From Lingula anatina (lineage: Eukaryota > Brachiopoda > Lingulata > Lingulida > Lingulidae): a stretch of DNA of 64,000 nt. The position numbers and the translations under genes were made by a program. Within the stretch, counting starts at the first letter, position 1. Every line of letters starts with the position of its first letter. The stretch spans positions 406,572-470,571 of the forward strand of contig NW_019774759.1 of assembly GCF_001039355.2 (NCBI RefSeq), given 5' to 3'. The notes below the pieces were generated by a model that saw only the letters and a list, made by a program, of their open reading frames with translations, did no database searches and had not been told where the DNA came from. Below are positions 45,120-58,168 of the stretch, one piece after another.

Positions 45120-46560
45120 CGTTAAACGAAATGTCCATTCCGAAACAAAAATATAATTACTTTCAGAAAATATATCATAAAACATACAGTATAATTAACC
45201 ATCCTAATCATTATTTGGATGTATTGGTATTGTTTGTATCAAATAATGAAATCTGCGCGATGATTCTGGAGCTAGATTGCAAAATAACCCTACCGTGTTT
45301 TTCCGTTAAATTTGTCCATTCCGAATCATTGGGTTTCTGTTACATAAAAAGAACATGTTGATACCTAGCCTGTAACAATATATATTTCTCTAAAGCCCAG
45401 GACATGTGATATTTATTTTTATAAAAGAAAACCCCAGTGCACAGAAACCCATTTAACTGTGGCCTTTTTTGAGATGCTTGTTAAAAATTGTCCATTCCGA
45501 AACAAAGTACTTTTACATTACCAATGTTATAAATAGAGAGAATTCTGTCTTTTTAATGCTGTATTTTTCACTTGACATGAGCAAATTACTGTTAGAGCAT
45601 CATGCATATGACATGAAAATAATAGAAAAACATTTCTTTAGTGGCATCTTTTTAAATTTTTATATCTATCCTCAACAAAAAATTCATTTTTGCAAGTCAG
45701 CATCTTTTCTTTGGATCTACTAGAACTTCCATTGCATATTTCCCCAAAGTTCATGTATTTCAAAGTTAAATTAACGATTGATTGAAGAGATTATAACAGT
45801 ATAAATAGAAATAATGGATGCTTTGTATCGGAAAGGACATTTTTATCACATTGTCTAAAACACTTGTTTACTCTTTCGTCTGCTCATCTATTTATTATTC
45901 CTGAGGAAGAGGATGATGGGAAGCACATCAATTTTATGTAGAATATAACTTGAATAATATAGCTTACCTTACTTTAAATATTGCTTACTTATGATGTACA
46001 TAAAAGTATTCGAAAATAGTTTTGAGGCTACACATGTTAAAGTTGCGAGAGTCAGTTCACTGGCAGGGTTTACGGAGGCACTTGCAGGTAGACACGTGCA
46101 GGTTATACTTAACTTCCTGTGATTATTTATAATATATACATATATCATTTAAACAATTTCGTAAATGTTAAATAAATGTCTATTCCAAAACACAGGACAT
46201 GCCAAAAAGGACATATTTAAAAATGTAATTACTAAATTTAAACCCGGCCTTGTCAAATAATATTTTATACAGCTATGAGCTGTATCAAAAGGAAGTAGAA
46301 TAGGGTATAATGGAGTGTAGAAGACTATTTAATGTCATGATCAAATACTAATGGAGGAACATTTCAAAAAAGAATCAAAAACTATCCAAACTGACCAATT
46401 AATGTAATGAAAACAGTTCAGTTTTAATGTAGTTAACTCATATTTTGTCCAATGATTGCTTCACCTGTACCTTGTAAACCAACATACTATGAGATCTTAA
46501 GGCATTTTCATAAATGTTAAATAAATGTCCATTCCGAAACAAGGACATGTCTAAAAGGAA
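45120..46560. repeat. Degenerate repeat with GTCCATTCCGAAACA words
   Basis: The word occurs near 45132, 45313, 45489, 46177 (as GTCTATTCCAAAACA) and 46526. The first three are spaced ~178 bp apart. The last two lie in a ~350-bp direct repeat (GTTAAATAAATGTC..). ORFs of 84 codons here are not conserved. Confidence 0.5.
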
Positions 46561-48477
46561 ATATTTTTAAACATGTCTTTACTGTTGGTAAATCTGACAT
46601 TGTCAAATAATATTTTATACAGCTATGAACTGTAACAAAAGAAATTGTAATAAGGTATAATGGCGTAAAGAATACCTGGAATATATATCAGAATCAATAT
46701 TTAATAAAATATCTCAAAATATCTTAGAATCAAAAACTTCATGGAGTATCATTTAATACTGAAACAGGAAAATTACAAAATATCATTGATTCGTCAAATT
46801 TTGGATATTTTTATCCATTTTTTTGCAAATACATAAAAGAGCAATACTCTCTGAGTAAAAGTAAGTGGTTTTTTGGAGATCAATACCTTAAATTATCATA
46901 AAAGTCACACACGTCAAGGTTTAGCTTACGAAAATTAAAAAAATGATTTTCAAATTCAAATAATCATATCTTTATACATACACAAGGCTTTATCTCGGGA
47001 TTGTCATTTCTTATACCCTTCAGGTCTATACTTTCAAGAAAAGTACAAATTTCAACACAATAATGACTTCTATTTTTGACCCTTGGTGGGAAAAAAAGGA
47101 GCCCAGAATTGTAAAAATGCCCATATAACCTCGGATTGTGTGATAGACATGTAACTTTAGTTTACAATCTGTGATAACTTTATTTTGTCAAGACGAATAA
47201 ATCTCTCTACTGCATTGAGTAAATTCCAACATACCTTGAACCCTACTATGTAGAAACAGTTGTGATCAGAGGGGATAACAGAACAATTAAAACATCTTGA
47301 CGCCATTTTTATTTACTACAAATATAGCGAAAGTCGACTGATTTTCAACAACATTCTTGAAAGAAAGAAGCACAGCGACCTAATATCCGCAACAAAATCG
47401 GCTATAATATTTGCTAATGACAATTGTGTAAAGAGAGCCAATACATTTATATGTATATGTGTATGTTAGAAAAGTTTCTCTTTTGTATTTTGATTCATTA
47501 TCACTTCTCCGTTTCCAAATCTGAAATTACTTAATATCCAATGAAGAAATACCCTTGTATCTAACGAGTTCATATAAGCAATATGGTCAGAAATAACCAC
47601 AGATATGACAGTTTTATTTAGATCTACTAGTACCTAACCCATCCACATTTCAAACTAAGGGCAACACAAACGTGGTCTTCATGTTTGTTCCATATTTTAA
47701 GGCAATGGTACATCCAAGCTGCAGTGACATTGTTGCTGCGTGGTTAAAGATGCTGTAAGTATATCCCAAGAACTTGTTTACTGCCTTGCGTACATTATAT
47801 TTGATAACAGATAAATCACCAGTATTCAGTTACTGTATTAATTAACTTTTATACACGTCATCTTACGGGTGACGTCATTAATATGATTTTGTGGCAAAAC
47901 TGAAAAAAAGTGTTTCTCAAATTTCTCCTTTACTTGAAGAACCACGAACACCGTCTTAACGCCAATTTAATGACACCATTAAGTACTCCAATGTGATACA
48001 GTCTTATTCAGGGATAAATTACCCCCCAAACCGATTGCTTTCCCACCTCAAAGTAGAAAGGTGTTAAATTGACAAATAAAGGTTTTGAATTTGCCGATAA
48101 TATTACGCCGACAATTTATATTTTTGAGGGCATTTTATTGTTTTATATCAGCAAAGATAGACCCACTATTGAATAATTAGATGCAGGGATATCTCATTAT
48201 CGCTATCGGGGTGATAACAAAGGCTTACAATACCCTTAAGATTCGTCAGCTTATTTATTTCTAACAACCAGCACACAGCTTATCAGGCGGCACCACTTAT
48301 TCACCAAACGGTGACCCCGCCTGACGCAACATCTGCTTTATTAAAAAAATATCTGAACATTTTTGTGAATTAGGTATGACTTCCTTTGTCTTTTCAGATA
48401 AGGTCTCTAAAATATTTACAGTTTTGGTAATTTCCCTTCACATAATTAACAAGGAAAGGTGCTACTACTGGGAGGGG
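46561..48477. other. No recognised gene
   Basis: AT-rich DNA with no long ORF, no convincing splice-bounded exon and no repeat shared with the rest of the window that I could detect. Confidence 0.4.
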
Positions 48478-49860
48478 GGAGTTAAACGTTCACCATTTGT
48501 AGGAATAGTGCCCTTGCTGGCAAGGACCGCGCCGATTTAACTTGTACACTATTCTAAAAAGGTGGATTACGCTCTGTCGCCAATGTTCTGTAAAGTCATG
48601 TGCCTGTCTACATAAGACTTAAGCCCTAAACTACGTGAACTAATTATTTTGCAAGTATAACAACAGTTAGGTATATTTTACATTATTTCCATCTATTGTA
48701 AAAGCTGCAGGTGAACTGCAGTGTTATAAAAAGGAAACTTGCACCGTAAAGATGGGAAAATTGTCTTGGATAATTTGTCATTGTGTAACTCAAGGTCAGA
48801 AAGGACGTTGCAAAGGCAGTCTTCTCAAGATAACTTCTCTGTAGAGTATATTCAATAGATACTACATTTGGTTTTATTTTACTGACCCTGTCACCTGTAC
48901 GTAAAGATATGTAAGGTATGGTATCATTTTCTGTTTACCAGCAGACGGGGATAAAAAGAAAGTTAACCACTTTAACCAAGATAAACTGATCAGGGCATGG
49001 GAATTTGTTGACATCAGAGCTGGGTGCAGCAATACTCTTTCGAGAGAACGCACCGTGACGGGTTAAATCTGTCTACGCTTATGGATGCAGAATGGTATTG
49101 TGACAGTCAGTGAATAGCTAAGAGCGAGGTAAGACCCTGTCACCTGAGCACTATTTGCTATATATAACACCTTGGCATTCCAGTGCGCATTAGACCTGTA
49201 TTCAGCATATTATTAGTAATTCTTGAATTTCCAACATCTTCCTGTTAATCACCAACACGCAACCATAAATGTTTGTGATCTGTATATCTGTTCTTGAGAT
49301 GGCAATTGCTGATTTTTTGAGTCATTAAATTTATAATGTAGATTAAGACTGGCGATTTTCACATGTAGCGGTATTAAAGTAATAGTGGTTAAAACTTGCT
49401 CTTCTCTTGTTTGTCTTTTGTCTTACTTGATCATCTGTATAAATAATCTATCACCAAATTCAAACTTCAGTACTGGAATTGTTCGTTGACAAGGTCATTC
49501 AACTGTGGTAAGTGAAGATTTCCTTTTACAAGTTTAGTTGTAATCTATCTGTATACTGAAGTACTTTGTACCTTTCATTGGAGATGCCTTGAGATGTTTT
49601 CTAGCCAGACAGTCATTATTTTCAAATCGGCTTTGATGTCTGGCACGCCCACTGAAGCTGTTAGAGGGTAATTGACTATCGTTTAGCGGCTTCAGTAGGC
49701 GTGCCAGACATAAAAGCCCTTCAAATTAAAAGCAATTTGGTAAAAAAAAACTCCTTGGAGATAGGTCGATCTAGTTAGATAAATACAGGCATGGGAACCC
49801 AGTCTAAGAGACCATTCCCAGAGACTATCGTAATAACTCTGCTCGAACTGAAAGCAATTA
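48478..49860. repeat. 1.37-kb dispersed repeat, copy 2
   Basis: Near-identical partner of 30506-31867, same orientation, including the palindromic core at 49636-49711. After 49860 the two copies diverge abruptly. Confidence 0.85.
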
Positions 49861-49902
49861 GGCGAGGGACCCCGTGGAGATGGATGGGAACCCATTCTAA
49901 GA

Positions 49903-50152
49903 CTGTATTCCCATTGTAGTAGCCGGATCGATCTAACTTTGCGAGACTTGTCGCTAAAATGCTTTCACTGCTATCAGATAAATTTCTTCACCCGTTGAGT
50001 TACCAGGGGGTAATTAGTTATCAATAATTAACCCCTAGCAGCTTGATTAGGCGTGAAAGATAGATTAGCCACTTACACTAAATGCAATTTTGTGAGAATG
50101 TCTTTGAGTTAGATCGATACAGCTAGCAAGATTGGGTTTATGGGAATACTCT
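49903..50152. mobile_element. Diverged member of the 'GATCGATC' MITE group
   Basis: Ends GACTGTATTCCCATTG and TATGGGAATACTCTC are inverted, with inner GGATCGATCTAACT / AGTTAGATCGATAC also inverted. The centre has GGGGGTAATTAGTTATC, close to the family core. Confidence 0.6.
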
Positions 50153-50311
50153 CTATATGGAACTGATCGCAACATAATCACGTGACTTGTTGTGAAGCAT
50201 GTGATCAACAGTTTGCTATCACAGATTGTGGAGAAAATTGTTTGAAGGTTACCGTCTTTTGAAGTGAAATCCCCAATGAGGTATAGACAAATTTAACGTA
50301 TAGGACAATTN

Positions 50312-51640
50312 TAATAAGGTCGCGCGACAAGGTTATTTTCAGTTGCACCCTGGATTACGCACGCTTGCTCCGCAAGGTGTCGCCTGTGGTGGGGGGGGGG
50401 GGGGGCGGCACAGCCCATATGGTTACTGTGGCGAAGGTGACAGGTACTTCCAAACATTTTTTCATAACTGTCATTATTCCTCATTCTATTCACAAATTTG
50501 ATATTTACAGCAATGGAAAATGTGCCACTGACAAAAGTGGGTCTTGGTGCATTGACAGGCCGCACAGGTGTCCCCAATTAACCGCCGCCAGAGAAAAGAC
50601 CCCAAGCATTAAACAACACGACCTGTAGATATTGGAAATTTGGCAAAAGTTAAGCAACTGAGGCTTTATTAGATTTGGGCAGAAATCGAGAGTAATGTCC
50701 AGTGACATGCCAAACCTCTAAGTCTTGGCCCTTGACATCAGTAACGCACCCCTTAGTCAAGAATCTGAACAAATCAATGTTGGGCAGGTATGCTCTATTT
50801 TCTACAGGCGTTTTGTGATTTTATCAACTTGATTGTCAAGTGCCAGACCTTTTGTTCCCAGGTACTAGTAGCAAACTTTATCAGATAACAATCTGACACT
50901 TACTACATGTATGCTGCACTAACAGCACTGTAAACCCAGTTATCAATGCTGTCATCTTTACCTGTATCTTTACCGGTATTATGCCAGTGGTACATTTGCT
51001 ACATTTGAGTAAGGAAATATGCTTTGATGCTTATATTTATTTGTAATACGTTAGCATCAACCTGTTAATAAAAACTTGGAAACTTTCAATGTTATTACAC
51101 AATAACAGTATAATGGTGGGATATGTTATGATTAAATGCTTAGAAGAAATAATAAGAACAGATTAAGTGAAATATAAAATGAATTAATTTTATTTGGGTT
51201 ATTTATTTATTTATTTATTTATTTCAAACCAATTAATTATCAAACATGAAGCTTATTTTTAGAAACATTAACAGATATTACTGCAATATAACCCTGCTGG
51301 TACACAGATCTACAGTTCTAAAATGCAAATACCTTTCACACACCACTGATGAAATGTGAATAATCATACGTATAAAGCAGTAAAAATATCACAAAATGCG
51401 TGTAGGCAAGATATGTCTACAAGTAAGCTCATTAATCACTCGGGAAACTTCAAAATGCATTTAATAAATGTAGAAATTAGAGCAAAAGAAATTCTACATA
51501 CAGGCATGACAGATTTACCATATTTTGCCACCAACCCTAAACTGAATGGGCATAGAAAGAACAAAGTGAATCTCCCTCCCATTAAAAATGAATAATAAAA
51601 AAATAATAATAAAAACAGATACTGTCAGTCTTAATACTGA
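50312..51640. other. No recognised gene
   Basis: After the N at 50311 there is a G homopolymer (~50389-50405), an unsupported plus-strand ORF (50365-50628) and a (TTTA)n microsatellite (~51195-51226). No domain or splice-supported exon was recognised. Confidence 0.4.
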
Positions 51641-51649
51641 AAAACAATG

Positions 51650-51850
51650 GCATCTTGCAGCCTTCACTGCCTCACTATTTGCAGACAATGATCTAGTCAC
51701 TTTAACTGTGTACTTTTGATGAGGCATAGATGCAAGAATAACTCCTTTGAAGTATATTGTGAAGGTCTCTTTTGTCATAAATCTGCCACGTATAACCGGA
51801 ATGTGCATATTGCAATTCACACCGCAGCAGCTTGTCTTAGTAAGGACTCA
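51650..51850 (-). CDS. Candidate exon, SWIM-type zinc-finger-like
   Basis: The minus strand reads KTSCCGVNCNMHIPVIRGRF, MTKETFTIYFKGVILASMPH, then QKYTVKVTRSLSANSEAVKA and ARCHCF. The order 'Y-x-V-x-V ... AxC-x-C' resembles the start of a SWIM zinc finger (CxC then CxH), as found in transposon-derived and YqaJ-associated invertebrate proteins. The second Cys-His pair is not present before the frame leaves the exon. The exon limits are uncertain. A second minus-strand open stretch lies at 52181-52486, but no link is shown. Confidence 0.3.
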
Positions 51851-52923
51851 ACCAGTTGAAAACTTGAGGCACAGCTTCAGGAACAAGATCACACCATCTA
51901 CCCTTGCTGTGATGATGGATCTACTAGTATCTATGTCTTGTCCTCCTAGTTTCTCTAATACCATTTCCCCTGATCTATGCTCACATCAATCTCTACAACT
52001 TTACCAACAGCTACACATTTTTTTACATCTGAAAGTATAAAGCCAAAATTGTAATAAAGCACTATCAATTTACTTGTTATATATTGATTTGAGGGCAAAA
52101 GAAAAAGGCAGCAACCACGTATCATAATCAAGATAACTGAAAATCAAATATGCATAATCAAATAGCTTTGATTGTATATACTACTGATGATTTAATCTTT
52201 TAAACTTCAGCATAAATTTTGACTTTCTCTTGTTAAAGCATAGCCACTTTATCAAAATGTGCTTGAACAAATAATAATAATAAACAACCTGCACACATGA
52301 TGGAACATGGAGGTCAATTGCCACAAAATAAGTTGATTTGTACTTGGTAGCCTGAGAAATAGTATCAGGTATTAATTTGAGCAGTAATAATACCACAGAG
52401 TTAACAACGACACAAGCATATGGTGTTATGTAACAAAATTCATGCATTACTTGCTGTGGCAGTGTCCTCCTCAACCTATCGTGCACCGTAGGTTTTGATT
52501 TTCAATGTCATCAAAATTTTTTATTGTTGTTAGTTTGATCTATGTATCTGCTATTCAAATAATATCGTTTGGAAAATAACTAACTGATTTAATTATGCTT
52601 TTGCAACATGAAATTATCATTAACTTTGCCGGTTCACGTGTACACAGTACAATGTACCTTGCTATCAGTGCTGCTCTTTTCTCCCCAACTCGCCACTGAC
52701 AGGCTAACCACATCGTTTCAAAACAACGTTGGTATGCTCCTTTACTTTTGGTGTTGGCAGTTTCGCCCCGGGGACATCGTTTTCGGTTAAAAACAACGTA
52801 TCGTTTTCACCCATCTTTGCATTGCTCCTGTACAAAATGTCCGCTTGCTGCCCCCCCCCAAGGGAAAAATCGTAACACGTGGGCAGTTACGCAAGACCTG
52901 TGACGTATAACGCGCGCAAGGTT

Positions 52924-53045
52924 ATTAACTATCGTTTAGCGGCTTCAGTAGGCGTGCCAGACATAAAAGCCCTTCAAATTAAAAGCAATTTGGTAAAAAA
53001 AAAAAAAAAAAAAAAACTCCTTGGAAATAGGTCGATCTAGTTAGA
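52924..53045. repeat. Half copy of the palindromic core, ending at an N
   Basis: Matches the right half of 49636-49780 (GCTTCAGTAGGCGTGCCAGA onward), with an A homopolymer of ~20, and stops at the N at 53046. Confidence 0.7.
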
Positions 53046-53048
53046 NGA

Positions 53049-53910
53049 GGCATATTTGGAGAAAAAAACCCTATAATGTCTATATGACAGTTTCCCAAAG
53101 TCACAGAAACATGTTTTTAGTATCAACGCCTACTAAGTGAGGGATCCCCAATCTTTTGCAACTACTATCAAGGTCACCAGAGGTCAAGGTCATGACCTTA
53201 TTACAAAGTCAAGGCATATTTGGAGAAAAAAAAACCCATAATGTCTATATGACAGTTTCCCAAAGTCACAGAAACATGTTTTAAGTATCAACGCCTACTA
53301 AGTGAGGGATCCCCAATCTTCTGCAACTAGTATCAAGGTCACCAGAGGTCAAGGTCATGACCTTATTACAAGGTCAAGGCATTTTTGGAGCAAAAAAACC
53401 CTTAATGTCTATATGACAGTTTCCCAGTGTCATAGAAACATGTTATAAGAAACAATACCAACAAAGTGGGACACTGCCAAACACTTGCAACTATTTTCAA
53501 GATCAGCAGAGGCCAATATTATTAAAAAATGTCAAGGTCAAGGTATTTTCCAAGTGAATGATATCATATTATCTATATCTTGGTAACCGTATGTCACTAA
53601 ATCATGCATGTTTAATGTATCAATTCCTTCTAAATAAGAAGTAAACAATCAATTGCAACTAATTTAAAGGTCACCAGAGATTAAGTTTTTGACCTCTAAT
53701 TACAAGGTCATGAGGTTTTCAAGCAAAATTCCATACTTTCTCAATTACCAAATGTGTCAGAAACGCGTTTAGCGTGCTAATTAATGCCTTGTAAATGGGG
53801 CCCTCTTTATCATTTGCAACTATTTCCAAAATCTAGGATGTACAGGCTTGACATTATTGCAAGGTCATCTTGAAATTTAATGAAAATTTGATTCTAGGGT
53901 GTTCTAAATA
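53049..53910 (+). repeat. ~165-bp tandem array rich in AGGTCA half-sites, forward
   Basis: Units start near 53049, 53213 and 53378 (164-165 bp period), then ~53541 and ~53711 in more degenerate form. Each of the first two has AAGGTCACCAGAGGTCAAGG then TCATGACCTTATTACAA. The same unit occurs inverted at 56530-57310. Confidence 0.8.
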
Positions 53911-56529
53911 CAACACATAAGATTGTTTAAGAGCAAAATATGCATCTCCATTCTTTATGACAAATGTTACATTTTATAGAGCGACCTGAGCCCATTGTGG
54001 TTTGATGTAAATACTTTTAAATTTTAATACAGGTGCTACAGGCATAAGCTCTCTTCTTGTCTGCCCAATGATTGACCTAAAGCCTTCTTGTCCTACCTTT
54101 TTATGTATGATCTACTTTGGAGTATCTGTGTTCCACTGTAGAGAGGAGATAGTGGATAAAGCATATTTATTTGTCCATTTAATCAGTATCTGTATTTGGT
54201 TGCTTTTATGACAACCATAGACCAGCCATTACTGAATTGCCAATGGTAAAGTGTGTTGATTCTTAATGGTCGATTCAATACCTTTAGCTCCATCATGGAT
54301 GGGTGAGGTCTAAAAGCTATACCCTCTCCCAAGCCTACTGAGCATGTTGACACAAGTCTGTACTGGGGTTAATTGGGTAATTTTAATGTGCTGAGTGGGA
54401 AATTAATAAGTTTATTTGTGTGAAGACAAACTTGTAGATGGTGTACTTTGAGTGTCATTTCAGCACCTTTTTCCTAAATATCCCAATTCTTGGTCCTGCA
54501 GTGAGATTCTGAAATAAGCAGCAGGTCATTTGCTGGGAAGAACTTGTTCACCGCAAGTGAACACTCTACTAGAAGGTGTATCGTTTTGGTCGATAAACTT
54601 TAAAGCTGCTGTTTTGTGGTGTGCTCATCTGTGTCAAAAGTAGTTACATGTTTTCATATCATGCCAGCTCCTGTCAGATTGGAGAACTAGTAGTGAGACA
54701 TGATTGCAACCTGGAAGTTTTTATCAGGTCTGTTAGGATAGGAAACTGGCGACAGGCTCTTGTCATCATCCTTCGTTTACTTTGCTGCAGCTCAGTTAAC
54801 AGTCATTGTGTCGAGCTTGCGGTCTCAAATAGGGGGAGGGGGGCTTTTTCTGATAAAGTGGACCTTCTACCAAGAAATATTTGTGTAATAAGATAAAATT
54901 TTATCCAGAACGCCACTGGCTACAGGCCTGTATTTGATGGTCAAAGCACCAAGGACAAGGGACGTACAAACGGTTGTAGCTGTGGGCTAGGATCTAACAC
55001 GTATGTAAAGGACTTTGTATCCTTCAGTTTGAAGCTGACCACGTAGAAATAACCTTCTGACAAATATTAAGTGATCAGGTGGTAATAAATGCTTATTGAA
55101 TGTTGTGCATTAATGCAGACTACCTTATCCTCAAGTTGTATTGAAGCAAATAGTCCAACTTATCTGCAGAGGACACATTTGCCTTTTAGTCACTGTCCAT
55201 CATGCAGTCAAATTGCTCCTTAAATTTGTTCAGGAAAATGTATTTCTTCTCTGAAAAGGACTCTTATTGACCCATACCTAACTCTGCTATGCCACATCTA
55301 CATGTAGACCTATTGTTAAAGACCCACAGCTAGCAATTGTGATAAACTTGTGGCTAGTAAGTTTGAAGATTTGAGAGAAGCATGGGAAGTGAATATCTGA
55401 GAAATCAACATTTGATATTTTTTTAAAGCTGGAGAGAATCCCAACTTATTTGTTACGGATGTTCAAATGGTGTAGCAATCTGACTTCTGGGCAAGAAGGT
55501 AAATACCATAAAAAGGTGCCATCCCACCTGGTTATATTTCCACAGGGAAACTGCTTACTGTTTTGGTTATAAAAAAAAAAACATAAAACTCCTTATTGCA
55601 CACGGTTAGCTTTATTCAAATTGTTCATAGCAAATAGTCAATAGCCGATAGTCGATAGCAGAAAGCCGAAAGCCGAAAGCCGGTCACTAAAAATAAAAAA
55701 TAAAAATACAATATAATATATATATGTTCTAAAGTATAATAAAATAATGATTCTTATGAATTAAAACAAATACATTGTACACTTACATAAATTGTGGAGT
55801 ATATATTTTAGAGAGTCATGTACTTCTGTCTATCTCCATCAAAGTCAGTGGTGTGTGTGTCCTCTCAGTACTGTAGGTGTGGTCTTTTGTCTTCATGTGT
55901 CACATGACTGAGTGACCACATTTTACATCCTACACTGAACAGTTTTGACTATATTTTGTTGATCCCAGAACACTTACCTACTTCTGATATGGTTGTTTCA
56001 TTCCTTGTAAACTCACCACCGGTTGTATGATTGTTTTTTTACTGGCAGTTTGTACCCCCAGCCTGTGTCCAATATAAAACGTCCCCATTTCTAATTCCAT
56101 AATATTTTATCTAAATATATATATATATATATACCCAACATGACTTAATTCCCCCATTGCAGTAGTATAGAATGCTGTAATAAGATTCTGAATATTCCAA
56201 TTTTTTACATGTCTTATGTGAGGCTACAATGGTAATTGTATAACAGGCTGTCTTTGCCCAGTATGAAACAAGTTTATATTTTGTTATTAAGCTTTTCACT
56301 TTTAGTTCCTGTATATTGTAAAACACACAGCTTTATTTAAACATAGATATAACACATAGGCCCTAGTGATTTTGAAATGGGTACAGTATACCTTTCAGCC
56401 TTGTAAACTGAATGCCATTTATTTAAATGAGTACTATGCAGTAGCAGCGATGCCTTTTCTGTAATGAAATATTCTTTAAACAATCACCTGTGTTGTATTT
56501 GATAAGTGTAAAATAAATTTTTCTTAAAT
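53911..56529. other. Spacer between the inverted arrays
   Basis: 2.6 kb with no recognised gene. It holds short words (GCCGATAGTCGATAGC, then GAAAGCCGAAAGCC near 55640-55680) and a TA microsatellite (~56113-56132). Confidence 0.5.
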
Positions 56530-57310
56530 ATTATGACAACCTTGTTATAAGGGTATGACCCTGACCCGTGGTGATCTTAGAAATAGTTTCAAATGATCGG
56601 CAATATGTCACTTAGTATGAATCGATACTTTAAACATGTTTCTGTGACATTGGCCGGGTTATCAAAATGTAGACATGATGGCATTTTGTCCGAGCTAAAA
56701 ATGCCATGACCTTGAAAATAAGGTCATAACATTGACCTCTGGTCTTGAAAGCAATTGCATATTATTCTCAGAACCTCACTTAGTAGGAAATGATATTTAA
56801 ATATGCTTCTGTGACATCCAATTACAAAGGTTTAGATAGTATGGGAATTTTCTGCTCGAAAAATGCAGTGTCCTTGAAATTAGGGTCATGACCTTGACCC
56901 CAAATGACCAAATAAATTTGCAAAAGATTGGCGGTGCATCATTCGATAATAGTGGATACTAAAATGTGTTTTGTGACATTAGGTTACCAATATATATGGA
57001 CATCACATCATTTTTTTTGCTCACAAAATGTATAGATCTTATGATTAGGTCATGACCTTGACCTCCAGTGACCTTGAAAGTGGTTGCAGAAGATTGGGGA
57101 TCCCTCACTTAGTAGGAGTTGATACTTAAAACATGTTTCTGTGACATTGGGAAACTGTCATTTAGACATTATGGGTTTTTTTTCCTCCAAAAATGCCTTG
57201 ACCTTGTAATAAGGTCATGACCTTGACCTCCAGTGACCTTGAGACTAGTTGCAAAAGATTGGGGATCCCTCACTTAGTAGAAGTTGATACTTAAAACATG
57301 TCTCTGTGAC
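56530..57310 (-). repeat. ~165-bp tandem array rich in AGGTCA half-sites, inverted
   Basis: Reverse complement of the array at 53049-53910. The unit nearest the outer edge (57140-57310) is the most similar to the consensus, as in the other array. It contains AAGGTCATGACCTTGACCTC repeatedly. Confidence 0.8.
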
Positions 57311-57641
57311 AATTTGGGTTCCCAAGTTATGGATTTCAAGTCCACCCACCCCATTCAATAGCGGCCATTTTGGGTTTTTGTGGAAAATGAGACTTTGCCA
57401 TGGGGGGATTCATGGGGAAAATTTTTTGTGCTATATTGGGCCTCCAACGGACCAGAATCAGTTGAGAAACCTTTGTCACCAATTTTTTCCAACCTCAATG
57501 GGGAAAATATCCTCGTTTACTGGCCTATATAGACAAATTTAACGTATAGGACAATTCACTCAGAAGGAAGTCGTTTAAGACTGCATCCCATAACCTTGTC
57601 GTAATTAGCAGGGCATTTCTATCTCAACAGGGATTCTCTTT

Positions 57642-58112
57642 AATACCCCCGTCACACTAGAGGCGGAATGAGCAAGAATGGAGTCGGAAAGACAATTCTT
57701 TGTGCTTTCCTGGATATTCGAAGAGCGTTCTTAAAGCCACTAGTAGCAAGACGACCAAAGGCATAGAAAGAATACCCTGGGCTTATAGGTTTTTATAAAA
57801 AAATTAAACAAACTTCCCAAAAGGCCAATTAAAGACAGAGATTAAGTGCAGTATCCAACGGATGACGCTATAGCGCCAATTTGGGGGGGGGGGATGTTGT
57901 TTTCGGATTAAGAATTTTCTCCATAACCAAGACAGCTATTCAAGTGATTCAAACGGCCTCATAAAGCTGGTTGAAAGCACTTCAAATGGGTATCAGGGAA
58001 TCGTCTTAGGCTGCGTTCACATGAAAAATCTAAATTCTAAAAACCTAAAAATCCATTGGCGGTATCTAGTGATCACGGTCTGTACCCTGAATACCTCGCG
58101 GCGTAATTAACT
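57642..58112. repeat. Repeat starting with CCCCCGTCACACTAG terminus, copy 2
   Basis: Partner of 31998-32465 (about 95% identical), followed by a G homopolymer (~58119-58130). Confidence 0.7.
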
Positions 58113-58168
58113 AGCAGGCGGGGGGGGGGGGTGTTAACCAGCGGCTCATATGCGTCTATCGACATTAA

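Noticed and set aside
50365-50628. 87-codon ORF after a G homopolymer
   Set aside because: Opens in a poly-G run next to an assembly N; no domain, no splice sites.
54621-54896. 91-codon ORF in the spacer between inverted arrays
   Set aside because: No recognisable motif, no partner exon, ordinary length for chance in this composition.
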